Origin: Acetobacteraceae bacterium
Lineage (GTDB): Bacteria; Pseudomonadota; Alphaproteobacteria; Acetobacterales; Acetobacteraceae
DNA length: 64,000 nucleotides
Assembly: GCA_031291725.1 (NCBI GenBank)
Contig: JARLIM010000020.1
Coordinates: 86,807 to 150,806 of the forward strand
Direction: 5' to 3'
How positions within the stretch are numbered: position 1 is the stretch's first letter; every line of letters begins with the position of its first letter. The notes below the pieces were generated by a model. That model was not told where the DNA came from, did no database searches, and saw only the letters and a list, made by a program, of their open reading frames with translations. Positions 31,160 to 40,412 of the stretch are shown here, piece by piece. The position numbers and the translations under genes were made by a program.

Positions 31160-31486
31160 TCACAGCGCCCGGTCGGTTTTGACGATTTCGGTCATCGTCA
31201 CACCGAGCCGGTTATCATCGACCATCACCACCTCTCCGCGCGCGACAAGGCGGTTGTTGACGTAGATATCGATCGCCTCGCCGAGCTTTCGGTCCAATTC
31301 CACCACCGCGCCGCGCCCAAGTTTGAGCAATTGGCTGACCTGCATGGTGGATTTGCCCAACACGGCGCTGACGGTGACGGGAATGTCGTAGACCGCCTCC
31401 AGATCGCGCGCGCTGCGGGGAATTGAGTTGTCGGGCGGTGGCGGCGATGCGTCACCAAGTTCGACGAGATCCATGTCGTCAGGCAT
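31160..31486 (-). CDS. fliN: Flagellar motor switch protein FliN
   Basis: YDIPVTVSAVLGKSTMQVSQLLKLGRGAVVELDRKLGEAIDIYVNNRLVARGEVVMVDDNRLGVTMTEIV. Confidence 0.95.
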   Translation of the reverse strand: MPDDMDLVELGDASPPPPDNSIPRSARDLEAVYDIPVTVSAVLGKSTMQVSQLLKLGRGAVVELDRKLGEAIDIYVNNRLVARGEVVMVDDNRLGVTMTEIVKTDRAL

Positions 31487-32210
31487 GCTGGGTCTCCATT
31501 GAAGTCGCAGCGGCGTCGGAACGTGTGACGGTGGGGCGCAAGCTCGGTGCGGGCGGAGCGAGAAGGTCGAGGGTGCGCAGAATGTCGTTGACGGCATCAA
31601 GCACCGGGCGGGTCTGGCGCACCGCGGTTCCGCCCTCCCAGCCAAGCCGCGCATCGCCCGGTTGCAGCCCGTCCTCGCCCTGCAACACCACCCGGCGCGC
31701 CTGCTCGCGCGGCAGATCGGCCAGGGCGCTGCGCATCGGGTCGAGCAAGGCGGGGGAGACGGCGAGGGTGAGAGCGCGGTCTGGCGTGAGGTCGGCGATG
31801 ATGTCGTGCAGCAGATGGGCAATTTCCTGCGGCGCGTGACGCAGCGCCAAGCTGGGCAGCAGGGCGGCAAGCGTGGTGAAGACCAACCGGGCGGCGACGT
31901 CCACGACATCCTCGATCTGGCGCTGGCGCTGGTCAGCCAAAGCGGGCAGCACATCATTCAGCTTCTGCAGCGCATCCCGTGCCGCCAACTGCAACAATTG
32001 TGCTGCGTCTGCTTTGGCCGCGCTCACGCCGGCGGCAAAGCCTTCACGTCTGGCGGCTTGCACATCCTCGTCGGTCAGCGCGGGCAATGCGGGAACCGGC
32101 ACCGGCGCGGGTGCTGTCGCGCGGATGTGCGGCACATCGTCGAAGTCCTCGGCGAAGAGGATGCCGGTGCTGGCAGGGGCAGAATTCAGATCGGGGCGGA
32201 TGATGCGCAT
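31479..32210 (-). CDS. fliH: FliH/FlbE-like flagellar assembly protein
   Basis: Between fliG and fliN; helical region then SPALLDPMRSALADLP...VVLQGEDGLQPGDARLGWEGGTAV, FliH-like C-terminus. Confidence 0.75.
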   Translation of the reverse strand: MRIIRPDLNSAPASTGILFAEDFDDVPHIRATAPAPVPVPALPALTDEDVQAARREGFAAGVSAAKADAAQLLQLAARDALQKLNDVLPALADQRQRQIEDVVDVAARLVFTTLAALLPSLALRHAPQEIAHLLHDIIADLTPDRALTLAVSPALLDPMRSALADLPREQARRVVLQGEDGLQPGDARLGWEGGTAVRQTRPVLDAVNDILRTLDLLAPPAPSLRPTVTRSDAAATSMETQHA

Positions 32211-32212
32211 CG

Positions 32213-33226
32213 TCAGTAAACCAACTCGTCGTCTTTGCCTTCGCTGATCTCGATGGCCCCTTGGGCGGCGAGATCCTTGGCAAGGGCGACGATATTGGCC
32301 TGCGCCTCGTCCACATCGCGCAGCTTCACCGGGCCAAGCCCTTCGATATCGTCGCGCAGCATCTTGCCGGCACGCTCGGAGAGATTGGTGAAAAACATCT
32401 CGCGCAGCCGCTCGGACGCGCCTTTGAGCGCCAGCGGCAGCTTGTCTTTTTCCACCACCCGCAGCAGCGCCTGGATTGCGGTGCCGGACAGGCGTTGCAG
32501 ATCGTCGAAGGTGAACATCAGAGATTTGATCTTCTCCGCCGCCTCGCGATTGCGTTCCTCCAGGGCAGCGACGAAGCGAGTTTCGGCCTGGCGGTCGAGA
32601 TTGTTGAAAATCTCGGCCATCATCTCATGCGCATCGCGACGGGTGGAGCGTGCGAGGTTGGACATGAATTCCGCACGCAGCGTGCGCTCCACCCCATCGA
32701 GCACGTCCTTTTGCACGCTCTCCATCCGCAGCATGCGCATCACCACCTCCATCGCGAAGCTGTCCGGCAGCAGCGAGAGCACGCGGGCGGCATGGTCCGG
32801 GCGGACTTTGGAGAGCACGACGGCGACGGTTTGCGGGTATTCATTTTTGAGGTAGTTGGCGAGCACGCCCTCATTCACATTGCCGAGCTTGTCCCACATC
32901 GTTCGCCCGGCGGGGCCACGAATTTCCTCCATAATCTGGGCCACCCGCTCACGTGGCAGGGTTTTGAGCAGCAATCGCTCGGTGTTTTCGAAACTGCCAA
33001 CCAGATTGCCCGCGCCACCCAGGCTTTCAGCGAATTCGACGCAGAGCCGTTCCACCACGTCCGACCGGATCGCGCCGAGTTGCGCCATGGCGGCGGAGAT
33101 TTCGCGGATTTCGTCCTCATGCATCATGCTGAACAGCCGCGAGCAATGTTCCTCGCCCAGGGCCAACATCAACGTTGCTGCCTTTTGCGGACCGGTCATG
33201 CTGCGGGTGTCGTCAGTCCGGCGCAT
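32213..33226 (-). CDS. fliG: Flagellar motor switch protein FliG
   Basis: [21 protein letters not shown]...[23 protein letters not shown]...[35 protein letters not shown]...[13 protein letters not shown]. Confidence 0.97.
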   Translation of the reverse strand: MRRTDDTRSMTGPQKAATLMLALGEEHCSRLFSMMHEDEIREISAAMAQLGAIRSDVVERLCVEFAESLGGAGNLVGSFENTERLLLKTLPRERVAQIMEEIRGPAGRTMWDKLGNVNEGVLANYLKNEYPQTVAVVLSKVRPDHAARVLSLLPDSFAMEVVMRMLRMESVQKDVLDGVERTLRAEFMSNLARSTRRDAHEMMAEIFNNLDRQAETRFVAALEERNREAAEKIKSLMFTFDDLQRLSGTAIQALLRVVEKDKLPLALKGASERLREMFFTNLSERAGKMLRDDIEGLGPVKLRDVDEAQANIVALAKDLAAQGAIEISEGKDDELVY

Positions 33227-34920
33227 CAGGCGGGCTCCTGCTGCATCCAGGCGCGGACGATAGAGAGGCTTTCATCTGGGTGCTTCTCGACCAGATCCGA
33301 CAGGCGACGGATGGAGGAGGCACGCAGTTGCCCTTCGACATTGACGACGTTGACCATGCTGTCATCCTCCAGCGCCGCCGCGCCCGGCGGGCCGGCCAGC
33401 GCAGGCAAGCCAGACCCCGCCCCCACCTCGGCGGACAGCGCCGATGTCCCACCAGGCAAGCGCGCAATGCCCGCTGTGTGACCGAGACTGCCGGCAGCGC
33501 CCGCATCCTCACCACCCGCCAAGGCAGGCAGCGCGGGCATAATCGTCAGACGCCGCACCATCGGGCGCAGCACCAGCAGCAAGGTGACGATGCCGATCAC
33601 CCCGAACAGCCCAAGCTGCGCAAGACGCATTAGATCGGCTTTTTCCAGGCCAAGCAGCAGCGTGGGCGCGCTGTCGAGCGCCAGTTGATCGGGATCGGCG
33701 ACGAAGCGCAGCGAGGCCACTTCCACCGTATCGCCCCGTTTTTCATCAAAGCCGATGGCGCTGCGCACCAGCCGCGCAATGCGGTCCAGCTCGGCGGAGG
33801 GACGTTCCTGCCAACTGGCCTTGCCATCCGCCCCCGTCACGGTGACGCCATCGACCATCACCGCCAGGCTGAGACGGGCGATTTTGGGTTGATCGCGCAC
33901 GATGGTGCGCACTGTTTTGGCGATTTCGTAATTGGTGGTTTCCTCCTGCCGCTGCTCCTGCGTGCCCGCACCACTTCCGCCCGCATCGGCATTGGGCAAG
34001 TTGTTCTGCACTGAGACGGTATTGGCCGCCTCGGTGGATTTGCTGTTGCTGGTCACGTTCTGCTGGCTGCGCACCACCTGACCATCTGGGTCGTAATGCT
34101 CCTGCGTTTCGTGCACCTGATCATAATCATAGGAAATACTGGCTTCGGCGCGGACATGGCCGGGGCCGAGGCTGCGTTCGAGCATCTCCTCCACCGCGCG
34201 GGAGAGCTGTATCTCAGCCGCCCGGCGTTGCTCCTCAGCACTTGCCAACACGCCGGAGGGGCCGACTGGCTCGCCTGCACGGGCAAGCAGATTACCGCGT
34301 GTATCAACGATGGCGATGTTCTTGGTGCGCAGCCCCGGCACCGCGGCCGCGACGAGGTTGAGAATGGCACGCACCCCCTCCTGATCGAGCCGTGCCGCCC
34401 CCTGCATCGACAACTCCACCGCCGCCTGCGCCTCCTGACGGTCCCGCGCGAAGGGCTCGCGATGTGGCAGCACCAGATGCACCCGCACCGCCCGCACGCC
34501 CTGAATGGCCCGGATCGAGCGCGCCAATTCGCCCTCCATCGCACGGGTCTGGTTCATCGCCTGCTGAAAGGCGTTGGCCGTGATGTTGTCGCCCCGGTCG
34601 AAGATTTCGTAGCCGATCGAACCGCCACTCGGCAGACCTTCGCGCGCCAGAACCAGCCTGGCCTTGGCAACCATATCATCCGGCACCAGCACCTCGGACC
34701 CGCCAGCACCAAGCTGATGCGGGATTTTCTGACGATCCAGCACATCGGCGATCTGCCCAGCTTCCCGCAGGTCGAGATCGGCATAGAGCAGCGACATATG
34801 CGACGTGCCGCCTTGCATGGCCAGCAATGTCAGCAATCCCAACGTTGCCACCGCAACCGCCGCCAAAGCCGCCAATCGGCCAACACCCAGGGTCTTCAGG
34901 CCAGAGAGCAGATTCTCCAT
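33226..34920 (-). CDS. fliF: Flagellar MS-ring protein FliF
   Basis: [28 protein letters not shown]...[16 protein letters not shown]...[27 protein letters not shown]-type motifs. Confidence 0.97.
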   Translation of the reverse strand: MENLLSGLKTLGVGRLAALAAVAVATLGLLTLLAMQGGTSHMSLLYADLDLREAGQIADVLDRQKIPHQLGAGGSEVLVPDDMVAKARLVLAREGLPSGGSIGYEIFDRGDNITANAFQQAMNQTRAMEGELARSIRAIQGVRAVRVHLVLPHREPFARDRQEAQAAVELSMQGAARLDQEGVRAILNLVAAAVPGLRTKNIAIVDTRGNLLARAGEPVGPSGVLASAEEQRRAAEIQLSRAVEEMLERSLGPGHVRAEASISYDYDQVHETQEHYDPDGQVVRSQQNVTSNSKSTEAANTVSVQNNLPNADAGGSGAGTQEQRQEETTNYEIAKTVRTIVRDQPKIARLSLAVMVDGVTVTGADGKASWQERPSAELDRIARLVRSAIGFDEKRGDTVEVASLRFVADPDQLALDSAPTLLLGLEKADLMRLAQLGLFGVIGIVTLLLVLRPMVRRLTIMPALPALAGGEDAGAAGSLGHTAGIARLPGGTSALSAEVGAGSGLPALAGPPGAAALEDDSMVNVVNVEGQLRASSIRRLSDLVEKHPDESLSIVRAWMQQEPA

Positions 34921-34980
34921 TGCAATTCCCACATCGAGGCCGTTTTGCCGCGAGAGGGAGATTACGGAGAGAGTCTTAGC

Positions 34981-34997
34981 AGCAGGTTAACGCCCTA
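34981..34997 (-). promoter_or_regulatory. Candidate sigma-54 -24/-12 element upstream of fliF
   Basis: Minus strand TAGGGCGTTAACCTGCT: GG and GC with canonical 12-bp start-to-start spacing; weaker match outside GG/GC. Confidence 0.4.
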
Positions 34998-35003
34998 TCA
35001 TCA

Positions 35004-35022
35004 CTCGGCATTTTTTGCCGGG
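35004..35022. promoter_or_regulatory. Palindrome upstream of fliF, candidate FlbD site
   Basis: CTCGGCATTTTTTGCCGGG, 15/19 identical to CCCGGCAGGTTCTGCCGGG between fliK and flgE. Confidence 0.6.
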
Positions 35023-35036
35023 AGGCAGGGGAGGCG

Positions 35037-35744
35037 TCAGTTGATCACCTGCTGCACGTTGCCGATGCTGTCGGAGACACTGCCCATCTGCACCGCCAAA
35101 CTGCCGCTGCTCGCCGTCACACCGGTGACGGTGCCGATGGCGTTGAATGCCACCGGAGCGGTGGCCCCGCCGGCACCGATGCTGTTGACTGTCACTGTAT
35201 AGTTGCCATCCGGGGCGGTGGTGCCACTGCTGGTGGCGCCATTCCAGGTCCAGGTGTTGGTGCCCTGCGTGGCTGCGATGGTGGTTTTGTCAAGCAGATT
35301 GCCATTCGCATCGCTCACCGAAATCGCCACATTGCCCGCCGCTGGCAGGCTGAACTGAATGCCACCCTGGCCGTTCTGCAACGGCATATTCGAATTCGCC
35401 ACCGCCACCTGTTTTCCAACGAGCGAGGAGGATTGCAGCAACCCATCCTGCTGGGTGAGCTGGATCAACTGAGTCAGGCTGGTGTTGGTGTTGATCTGCT
35501 GCTCAACGCCGGAGAACTGCACCAATTCCTGTGTGAAGGAGTTGGCGTCCATCGGGCTGCTGGGGTCTTGATTTTGCAGCTGCGTCATCAGCATTTGTAG
35601 AAAATCATTGTAGTTGCTGGATAACTGACTGAGCGCGTTGGTGCCGCCAGAGGCGCTGGCGGCGGCCGTGGCGGCAGCCGACGAGGCGGCGCTGGACAGC
35701 GTGGGCGTGGTGTACTGGCTGCTGGATGCGGTCGAACCGGACAT
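35037..35744 (-). CDS. flgD: Flagellar hook capping protein FlgD
   Basis: NDFLQMLMTQLQNQDPSSPMDANSFTQELVQFSGVEQQI. Confidence 0.96.
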   Translation of the reverse strand: MSGSTASSSQYTTPTLSSAASSAAATAAASASGGTNALSQLSSNYNDFLQMLMTQLQNQDPSSPMDANSFTQELVQFSGVEQQINTNTSLTQLIQLTQQDGLLQSSSLVGKQVAVANSNMPLQNGQGGIQFSLPAAGNVAISVSDANGNLLDKTTIAATQGTNTWTWNGATSSGTTAPDGNYTVTVNSIGAGGATAPVAFNAIGTVTGVTASSGSLAVQMGSVSDSIGNVQQVIN

Positions 35745-35765
35745 GTTGTGCTCCTGTGACGAAAT

Positions 35766-37214
35766 TTAAGCTGTGATATCAATACCCTGAACCGCAGAGA
35801 CCGCACGCGGCTGGACCTCATCCGGCGACGCGGCGGTTTCAGGGACGGGAAGGCCGAACGCATAGCTGCTGGACTGGCCGGAGCGTCGTGGGTCCTGCCC
35901 ACCCTGCTGCCCCGCCAGATTGGCAGCCCCACCGCCCCCGGCACCCGCCCCGACCTGGCCGGAACTGTCGCCGGAACCGGTCGCGGGCGCGGCAGGTGCA
36001 AGGTGGAAGACGATGCTGCGCCCCTCAGCGGCCACGCCGGCGCGGTCGAGGGCGTGGCTGAGTTGACTGCTATCCTGCTGCAACAGGCTCAGCGTTTCCG
36101 GTCTGGCAGCGGTGAGTGTGACCCTGACGCCGCCATCGCTGGGCCGTTCGACGGCAATCACCACCGCGCCCAGACTGTGCGGGTTTAACTCCAAACTCAT
36201 CCGCGAGCCGGACTCTCCGCTCACCACATGCAACATGGCGGGCACCACCTGGCTGACCGGATTTGGCGCGGCAGGGCCGACCGATGCGGTGGCGGCCTGA
36301 TGCGCATTGGCAGGGCCCGAAGCCGCAACTTGCATGGGTGCTTCCACCCCCACGCTGACTTGCGGCGACGTCGCGGCCGCGCCAACCGATGCAGTCCCGG
36401 CCTCGGCCACCAGGCGATGCGATGTGTCCGCAGGCGGCGCCGGCATCCCGGAGGCCGCAAGGTCCGCCTGTGCGACGGGCGGCGGCATCGCCCCCTGGCT
36501 GGAGGCGGCCGTGACACTTGCGACGGCAGGCAAGGCCGACTCTCCCGCCGCGGGGGGGGGATCCGCCGGCACAGCAAACGGGATGGGCGAGGGTTGCGGA
36601 GTCAGCGGCGGCGATGCGTTGGCAAGGCTGGCGGGCGCGTTCGGCACGGCCTCTGCCGCGACCTTGGCAGCATGCGCCGCGCGTCGTTCGGGAGAGGGGC
36701 GGGTGAGCGGCGATGCCGAGACGGGCTTGGGGGCCGCAGGCGCGGGCGCTGCCCCTGGAGCGACGGCGATCGCCCATGCGGGGGGCTCGGCAACGACATT
36801 GACTGGAGCGGGCGTGTCGGCGGCTGGCAGCGCCAGGGCGGTCATCGGCGCCAGCGCGGTCATCGGCGGCGGGGCGGTCATCGGCGACGGGGCCGGCATG
36901 ATGGGCGCGGGCGGCGCGGCGGCGTTGGCTGCCGGAGTCAGCTGCCTTGGCGTGGCAGGGCGCGCCGCATTCGGTGCGACGGCACCGCCGGGCATTGCCG
37001 CCACCGCCGGCGACATCGGCGCAGCGGCCTGCGAGGGCGCCGCGGCGGTGGTGGTGGGCGGCTGCAAGGGGGTCAGGCTAGCCAACACAACGGCAAACCC
37101 TGACTGCTGACCGCCCGGCAGCATGGCCATCGGCACAGCGGACGGGACGACCGGGGGGGTAGCCGTGGGGGAGGCCATGGGGCTGGACATTGCTGCAGGT
37201 TGAGGGGCGGGCAT
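35766..37214 (-). CDS. fliK: Flagellar hook-length control protein FliK
   Basis: Ala/Pro-rich N-terminus and C-terminal ...SRMSLELNPHSLGAVVIAVERPSDGGVRVTLTAARPETLSLLQQDSSQLSHALDRAG Flg_hook domain. Confidence 0.92.
   Translation of the reverse strand: MPAPQPAAMSSPMASPTATPPVVPSAVPMAMLPGGQQSGFAVVLASLTPLQPPTTTAAAPSQAAAPMSPAVAAMPGGAVAPNAARPATPRQLTPAANAAAPPAPIMPAPSPMTAPPPMTALAPMTALALPAADTPAPVNVVAEPPAWAIAVAPGAAPAPAAPKPVSASPLTRPSPERRAAHAAKVAAEAVPNAPASLANASPPLTPQPSPIPFAVPADPPPAAGESALPAVASVTAASSQGAMPPPVAQADLAASGMPAPPADTSHRLVAEAGTASVGAAATSPQVSVGVEAPMQVAASGPANAHQAATASVGPAAPNPVSQVVPAMLHVVSGESGSRMSLELNPHSLGAVVIAVERPSDGGVRVTLTAARPETLSLLQQDSSQLSHALDRAGVAAEGRSIVFHLAPAAPATGSGDSSGQVGAGAGGGGAANLAGQQGGQDPRRSGQSSSYAFGLPVPETAASPDEVQPRAVSAVQGIDITA
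36552..36560. repeat. 9-bp G/C homopolymer within fliK
   Basis: Plus strand GGGGGGGGG; encodes the PPP of PADPPPAAGES on the minus strand. Confidence 0.95.
36838..36891. repeat. 18-bp tandem repeat (three units) within fliK
   Basis: gcggtcatcggc recurs with GTCATCGGCG at 36841, 36859 and 36877; encodes repeated PMTAxx hexapeptides. Confidence 0.85.
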
Positions 37215-37247
37215 GGCGGGGTCCGTGTGAGAAGGCAGGCGGCACAA

Positions 37248-37263
37248 CGCATGCGGTGTGCCA
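37248..37263 (-). promoter_or_regulatory. Candidate sigma-54 promoter for fliK-flgD
   Basis: Minus strand TGGCACACCGCATGCG; TGGCAC-N5-ATGC, GG-GC spacing 12; 34 bp upstream of fliK ATG. Confidence 0.7.
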
Positions 37264-37335
37264 GTCTGAAACCGCGCGGAATTCCGGCCTTTTGCGGCCC
37301 GCACGCCACCGCGGCACGGCGAAATCTGCCGCCCA

Positions 37336-37354
37336 CCCGGCAGGTTCTGCCGGG
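37336..37354. promoter_or_regulatory. 19-bp palindrome, candidate FlbD site, between divergent fliK and flgE
   Basis: CCCGGCAG-GTT-CTGCCGGG, perfect 8-bp arms. Confidence 0.65.
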
Positions 37355-37392
37355 CCAATCCTGCCGCCCACCCGCGTGGCGATGCCGCAAAC

Positions 37393-37409
37393 CCGCAGAA
37401 TTCTGCCCG
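37393..37409. promoter_or_regulatory. Second palindrome in the fliK/flgE regulatory region
   Basis: CCGCAGAATTCTGCCCG with perfect 12-bp core GCAGAATTCTGC. Confidence 0.45.
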
Positions 37410-37417
37410 ATGCAGCG

Positions 37418-37433
37418 TGGCACGAAAGCTGCG
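37418..37433 (+). promoter_or_regulatory. Candidate sigma-54 promoter for flgE
   Basis: TGGCACGAAAGCTGCG; GG 37419-20, GC 37431-32; 60 bp upstream of ATG 37493. Confidence 0.75.
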
Positions 37434-37492
37434 CTGAGCGTGGCATCGGGTCTGGCTGTCTCGGCCAACCTTAACGCTTACAGGAGCCCCTC

Positions 37493-38800
37493 ATGTCTCT
37501 GCTCGGTGCGATGAACACGGCCATCAGCGGCCTCAACGGCCAGTCGGCGGCCTTCAGCAACATCTCCGACAACGTCGCCAACTCGCAGACCGTCGGCTAC
37601 AAGGAGGTCAACACCGCCTTCATCGACTATCTCAGTGTGAGCAACGCCACCGAGAACCAGTCCGGCTCTGTGGTCACGATTCCGGAATATCAGAACAACG
37701 TGCAGGGCACGCTGTCGCAGACCAGCGACCCGCTCGGCATGGCGATCAGCGGCCAGGGCTTTTTTCCGGTCAGCGTGGCCACCAGCACATCGGGAGGGCA
37801 GACGACGTTTTCCACCACGCCCGCCTATACCCGCGCGGGGGATTTTCAGCTCAACGCCCAGGGCTATCTGGTCAATTCGGCTGGGAACTATCTCAATGGC
37901 TGGCCGGTGAACAGCACCACGGGCGTGGTCAACACCAACTCGCTGGCCCCCATTCAGGTGACGCAGACGATCTATAACCCGGTGCCGACCTCGACGATTT
38001 CGCTCTCGGCCAATCTGCCCGCCACGCCGAGTTCCACCACGCCGGTGTCCTCCCAGGTGACGGTGTATGATTCCCTCGGCACCGCCCACACCGTGACGTT
38101 GAATTGGACGCAGAACGCCACCAACGATTGGACGGTCTCGATCAATGCGCCCGATGACGTGAGCACGCCTGCCGAGGGCACGGCGGATGTTCAATTCGGC
38201 TCCACCAGCGGCAACGGCGTGCCCGCCGGCACGGTGGGGGCACTGGGCACGGCCACCGGCAATGTCAGCACGACCAGCTATGCCGCGGGCAGTGCCGCCA
38301 ATATCAGCTTCACCGCCAATTTCGGCCAGGGACCGCAACAGATCACCCTCAATCTGGGCAATTTCGGCGCCTCCACCGGACTGACCCAATATGCCGGCAG
38401 CACCTATACACTGAACGGCATCAGCCAAGACGGTGTGCCGCCCGGCAGCTATTCCTCGATTACCGCCGCCGCCTCAGGCGCCATTTCTGTCAATTACAGC
38501 AACGGCCAGTCGCGCGTGGTGGCACAGGTGCCGGTGGTGACATTCTCCAGCCCCGACTCCCTGCAATCGCAAAACGGGCAGGCCTACACGGCATCCAGCA
38601 CCAGCGGCAACCCGATTGCCAACGCGGCGGGCAGCAATGGCTCGGGCACGTTGGTTGTGGGGTCGATTGAACAGTCTAACGTCGATATCGCTCAGCAATT
38701 CAGCGCCCTGATCGTGGCACAGGAGGCGTATTCGGCCAATACCAAGGTTGTCACCACCGCCGACCAGTTGATGCAATCGACCATCAACATGAAACAATGA
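37493..38800 (+). CDS. flgE: Flagellar hook protein FlgE
   Basis: MSLLGAMNTAISGLNGQSAAFSNISDNVANSQTVGYKEVNTAF; C-terminus SNVDIAQQFSALIVAQEAYSANTKVVTTADQLMQ. Confidence 0.95.
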   Translation: MSLLGAMNTAISGLNGQSAAFSNISDNVANSQTVGYKEVNTAFIDYLSVSNATENQSGSVVTIPEYQNNVQGTLSQTSDPLGMAISGQGFFPVSVATSTSGGQTTFSTTPAYTRAGDFQLNAQGYLVNSAGNYLNGWPVNSTTGVVNTNSLAPIQVTQTIYNPVPTSTISLSANLPATPSSTTPVSSQVTVYDSLGTAHTVTLNWTQNATNDWTVSINAPDDVSTPAEGTADVQFGSTSGNGVPAGTVGALGTATGNVSTTSYAAGSAANISFTANFGQGPQQITLNLGNFGASTGLTQYAGSTYTLNGISQDGVPPGSYSSITAAASGAISVNYSNGQSRVVAQVPVVTFSSPDSLQSQNGQAYTASSTSGNPIANAAGSNGSGTLVVGSIEQSNVDIAQQFSALIVAQEAYSANTKVVTTADQLMQSTINMKQ

Positions 38801-38864
38801 GTGGCGATCAACGGATCGTTAACCAGTCCATGCCTAGAGTGGCGGCACAACCGCGGGAAAATCC

Positions 38865-40391
38865 ATGAGCATCGACAGCGCCTTGTCGATCGCCTCGGGC
38901 GGGCTGGCGAATATTGCCCAGCAAATGGCGACGATCTCCAACAACGTCGCCAATGCAAGCACGCCGGGTTACGTCGAGGAGATCAGCACCCAAACCTCCC
39001 TTGTCGGCGCGGGCCAGGGCTATGGCGTGCTGACCGGCAATGTGGTGCGGCAAATCGATCTGCAAATGCAGCAGGAGATTTTCGCGCAAAACGCCACCGT
39101 CTCCGGTTTGACGACGACGCAGCAGGGCCTCGCCCCGGTCAATGCGGCGCAGGGCGTACCGGGGGCGGGCACCGATCTGGGCAGCATGCTGGGCAATCTG
39201 CAAAGTGCCTTCACCACCCTGCAATCCGACCCTTCGATCAGCGCGTCGCAAAGCCAGGTGGTCAATGCGGCCAGCGCTCTGGCCGGCGACATCAACAGCC
39301 TCAGCAACGCCTATCAAACGGCCCGGCAGACGGCGCAGCAGGGCATTCAGAGCGGGTTGCAGCAACTCAATTCCGATCTGACGACGATTTCTCAATTGTC
39401 CGACCAGATCGTCTCGGCCCAAGCGGGCGGGCAGAGCACGGCGGCGCTGGAGAATCAGCGCAATGCGGCGATGTCCGATGCGAGCAATCTGGCCAGCATC
39501 AACTTCATCGCCCAGCCCACTGGCGGGCTCATCGCGGCCGTGGGATCTGGGCTGACGATTCCGATGACGCAGCCAGTGCCGCAATTCAGTATGGCCAGCG
39601 CGGCGATCAATCCGCAGACCGCCTATCCCGGCCAAGGCATCAGCGGGATCATGCTCGGCAGCACCGACGTGACCGGCCAGTTCGCCGGCGGCAGCATCGG
39701 AGCCAATCTCAGCCTGCGCGACACCACCCTGCCCGGCTATCAGGCGCAGTTGGATGAGTTCGCCAACACGCTGCAATCGCGCTTTTCCGCCCAGGGGCTG
39801 CAACTCTTCACCGCCCCCTCCGGCGGCACGTCCAGTGTCATCCCCACGCCGGCGCAATCGGGCTATATCGGCTATTCCGGCACGATCGCCGTCAACCCTT
39901 CGGTGATCGCCAACCCGGCCTTGGTACGCGACGGCACCGTGGCAGTGGCGGGCAGCGCCGGCGGGGCGAGTGCCTTCACGCCCAACCCATCCGGCGGGCC
40001 TGCGGGTTTCGGCACGCTGATCAGTCGGGTGCTGACCTATGCTTTGGGCAATCAGGCGCAATCCGGCGTGACACAAACCCCACCGACCGTGGCCGGGCTG
40101 GGCATGCTGGGCAACCTCAACGCGCCTTACTCGCCGCCGGCCACTTTGGCGAATTTCGCAACCGTGCTGGTGTCGCAGCAATCGGCGGATGTGGCCAATG
40201 CCAACGCCCAACTGACCGCCGAGACCGCCGTGCAGAGCACATTGACCACGCAATTCACCGCCACATCCGGCGTGAGCACCGATGCGGAGTTGTCGAAGAT
40301 GGTGGCGTTGCAGAATGCCTATGGGGCGAACGCCCGCATCATCGGTGCCGCACAATCGATGTGGACCGCATTGCTGACGGCAGTGCCGTAA
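38865..40391 (+). CDS. flgK: Flagellar hook-associated protein FlgK
   Basis: SIASGGLANIAQQMATISNNVANASTPGYVEEIS; C-terminus GVSTDAELSKMVALQNAYGANARIIGAAQSMWTALL. Confidence 0.95.
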   Translation: MSIDSALSIASGGLANIAQQMATISNNVANASTPGYVEEISTQTSLVGAGQGYGVLTGNVVRQIDLQMQQEIFAQNATVSGLTTTQQGLAPVNAAQGVPGAGTDLGSMLGNLQSAFTTLQSDPSISASQSQVVNAASALAGDINSLSNAYQTARQTAQQGIQSGLQQLNSDLTTISQLSDQIVSAQAGGQSTAALENQRNAAMSDASNLASINFIAQPTGGLIAAVGSGLTIPMTQPVPQFSMASAAINPQTAYPGQGISGIMLGSTDVTGQFAGGSIGANLSLRDTTLPGYQAQLDEFANTLQSRFSAQGLQLFTAPSGGTSSVIPTPAQSGYIGYSGTIAVNPSVIANPALVRDGTVAVAGSAGGASAFTPNPSGGPAGFGTLISRVLTYALGNQAQSGVTQTPPTVAGLGMLGNLNAPYSPPATLANFATVLVSQQSADVANANAQLTAETAVQSTLTTQFTATSGVSTDAELSKMVALQNAYGANARIIGAAQSMWTALLTAVP

Positions 40392-40412
40392 TTTGGAAAG
40401 GCAGGTGCCAGC

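Noticed and set aside
38839-38853. Sigma-54 promoter upstream of flgK (TGGCGGCACAACCGC)
   Set aside because: GG/GC spacing fits but flanking bases are poor; could be chance and flgK may be read from the flgE promoter.
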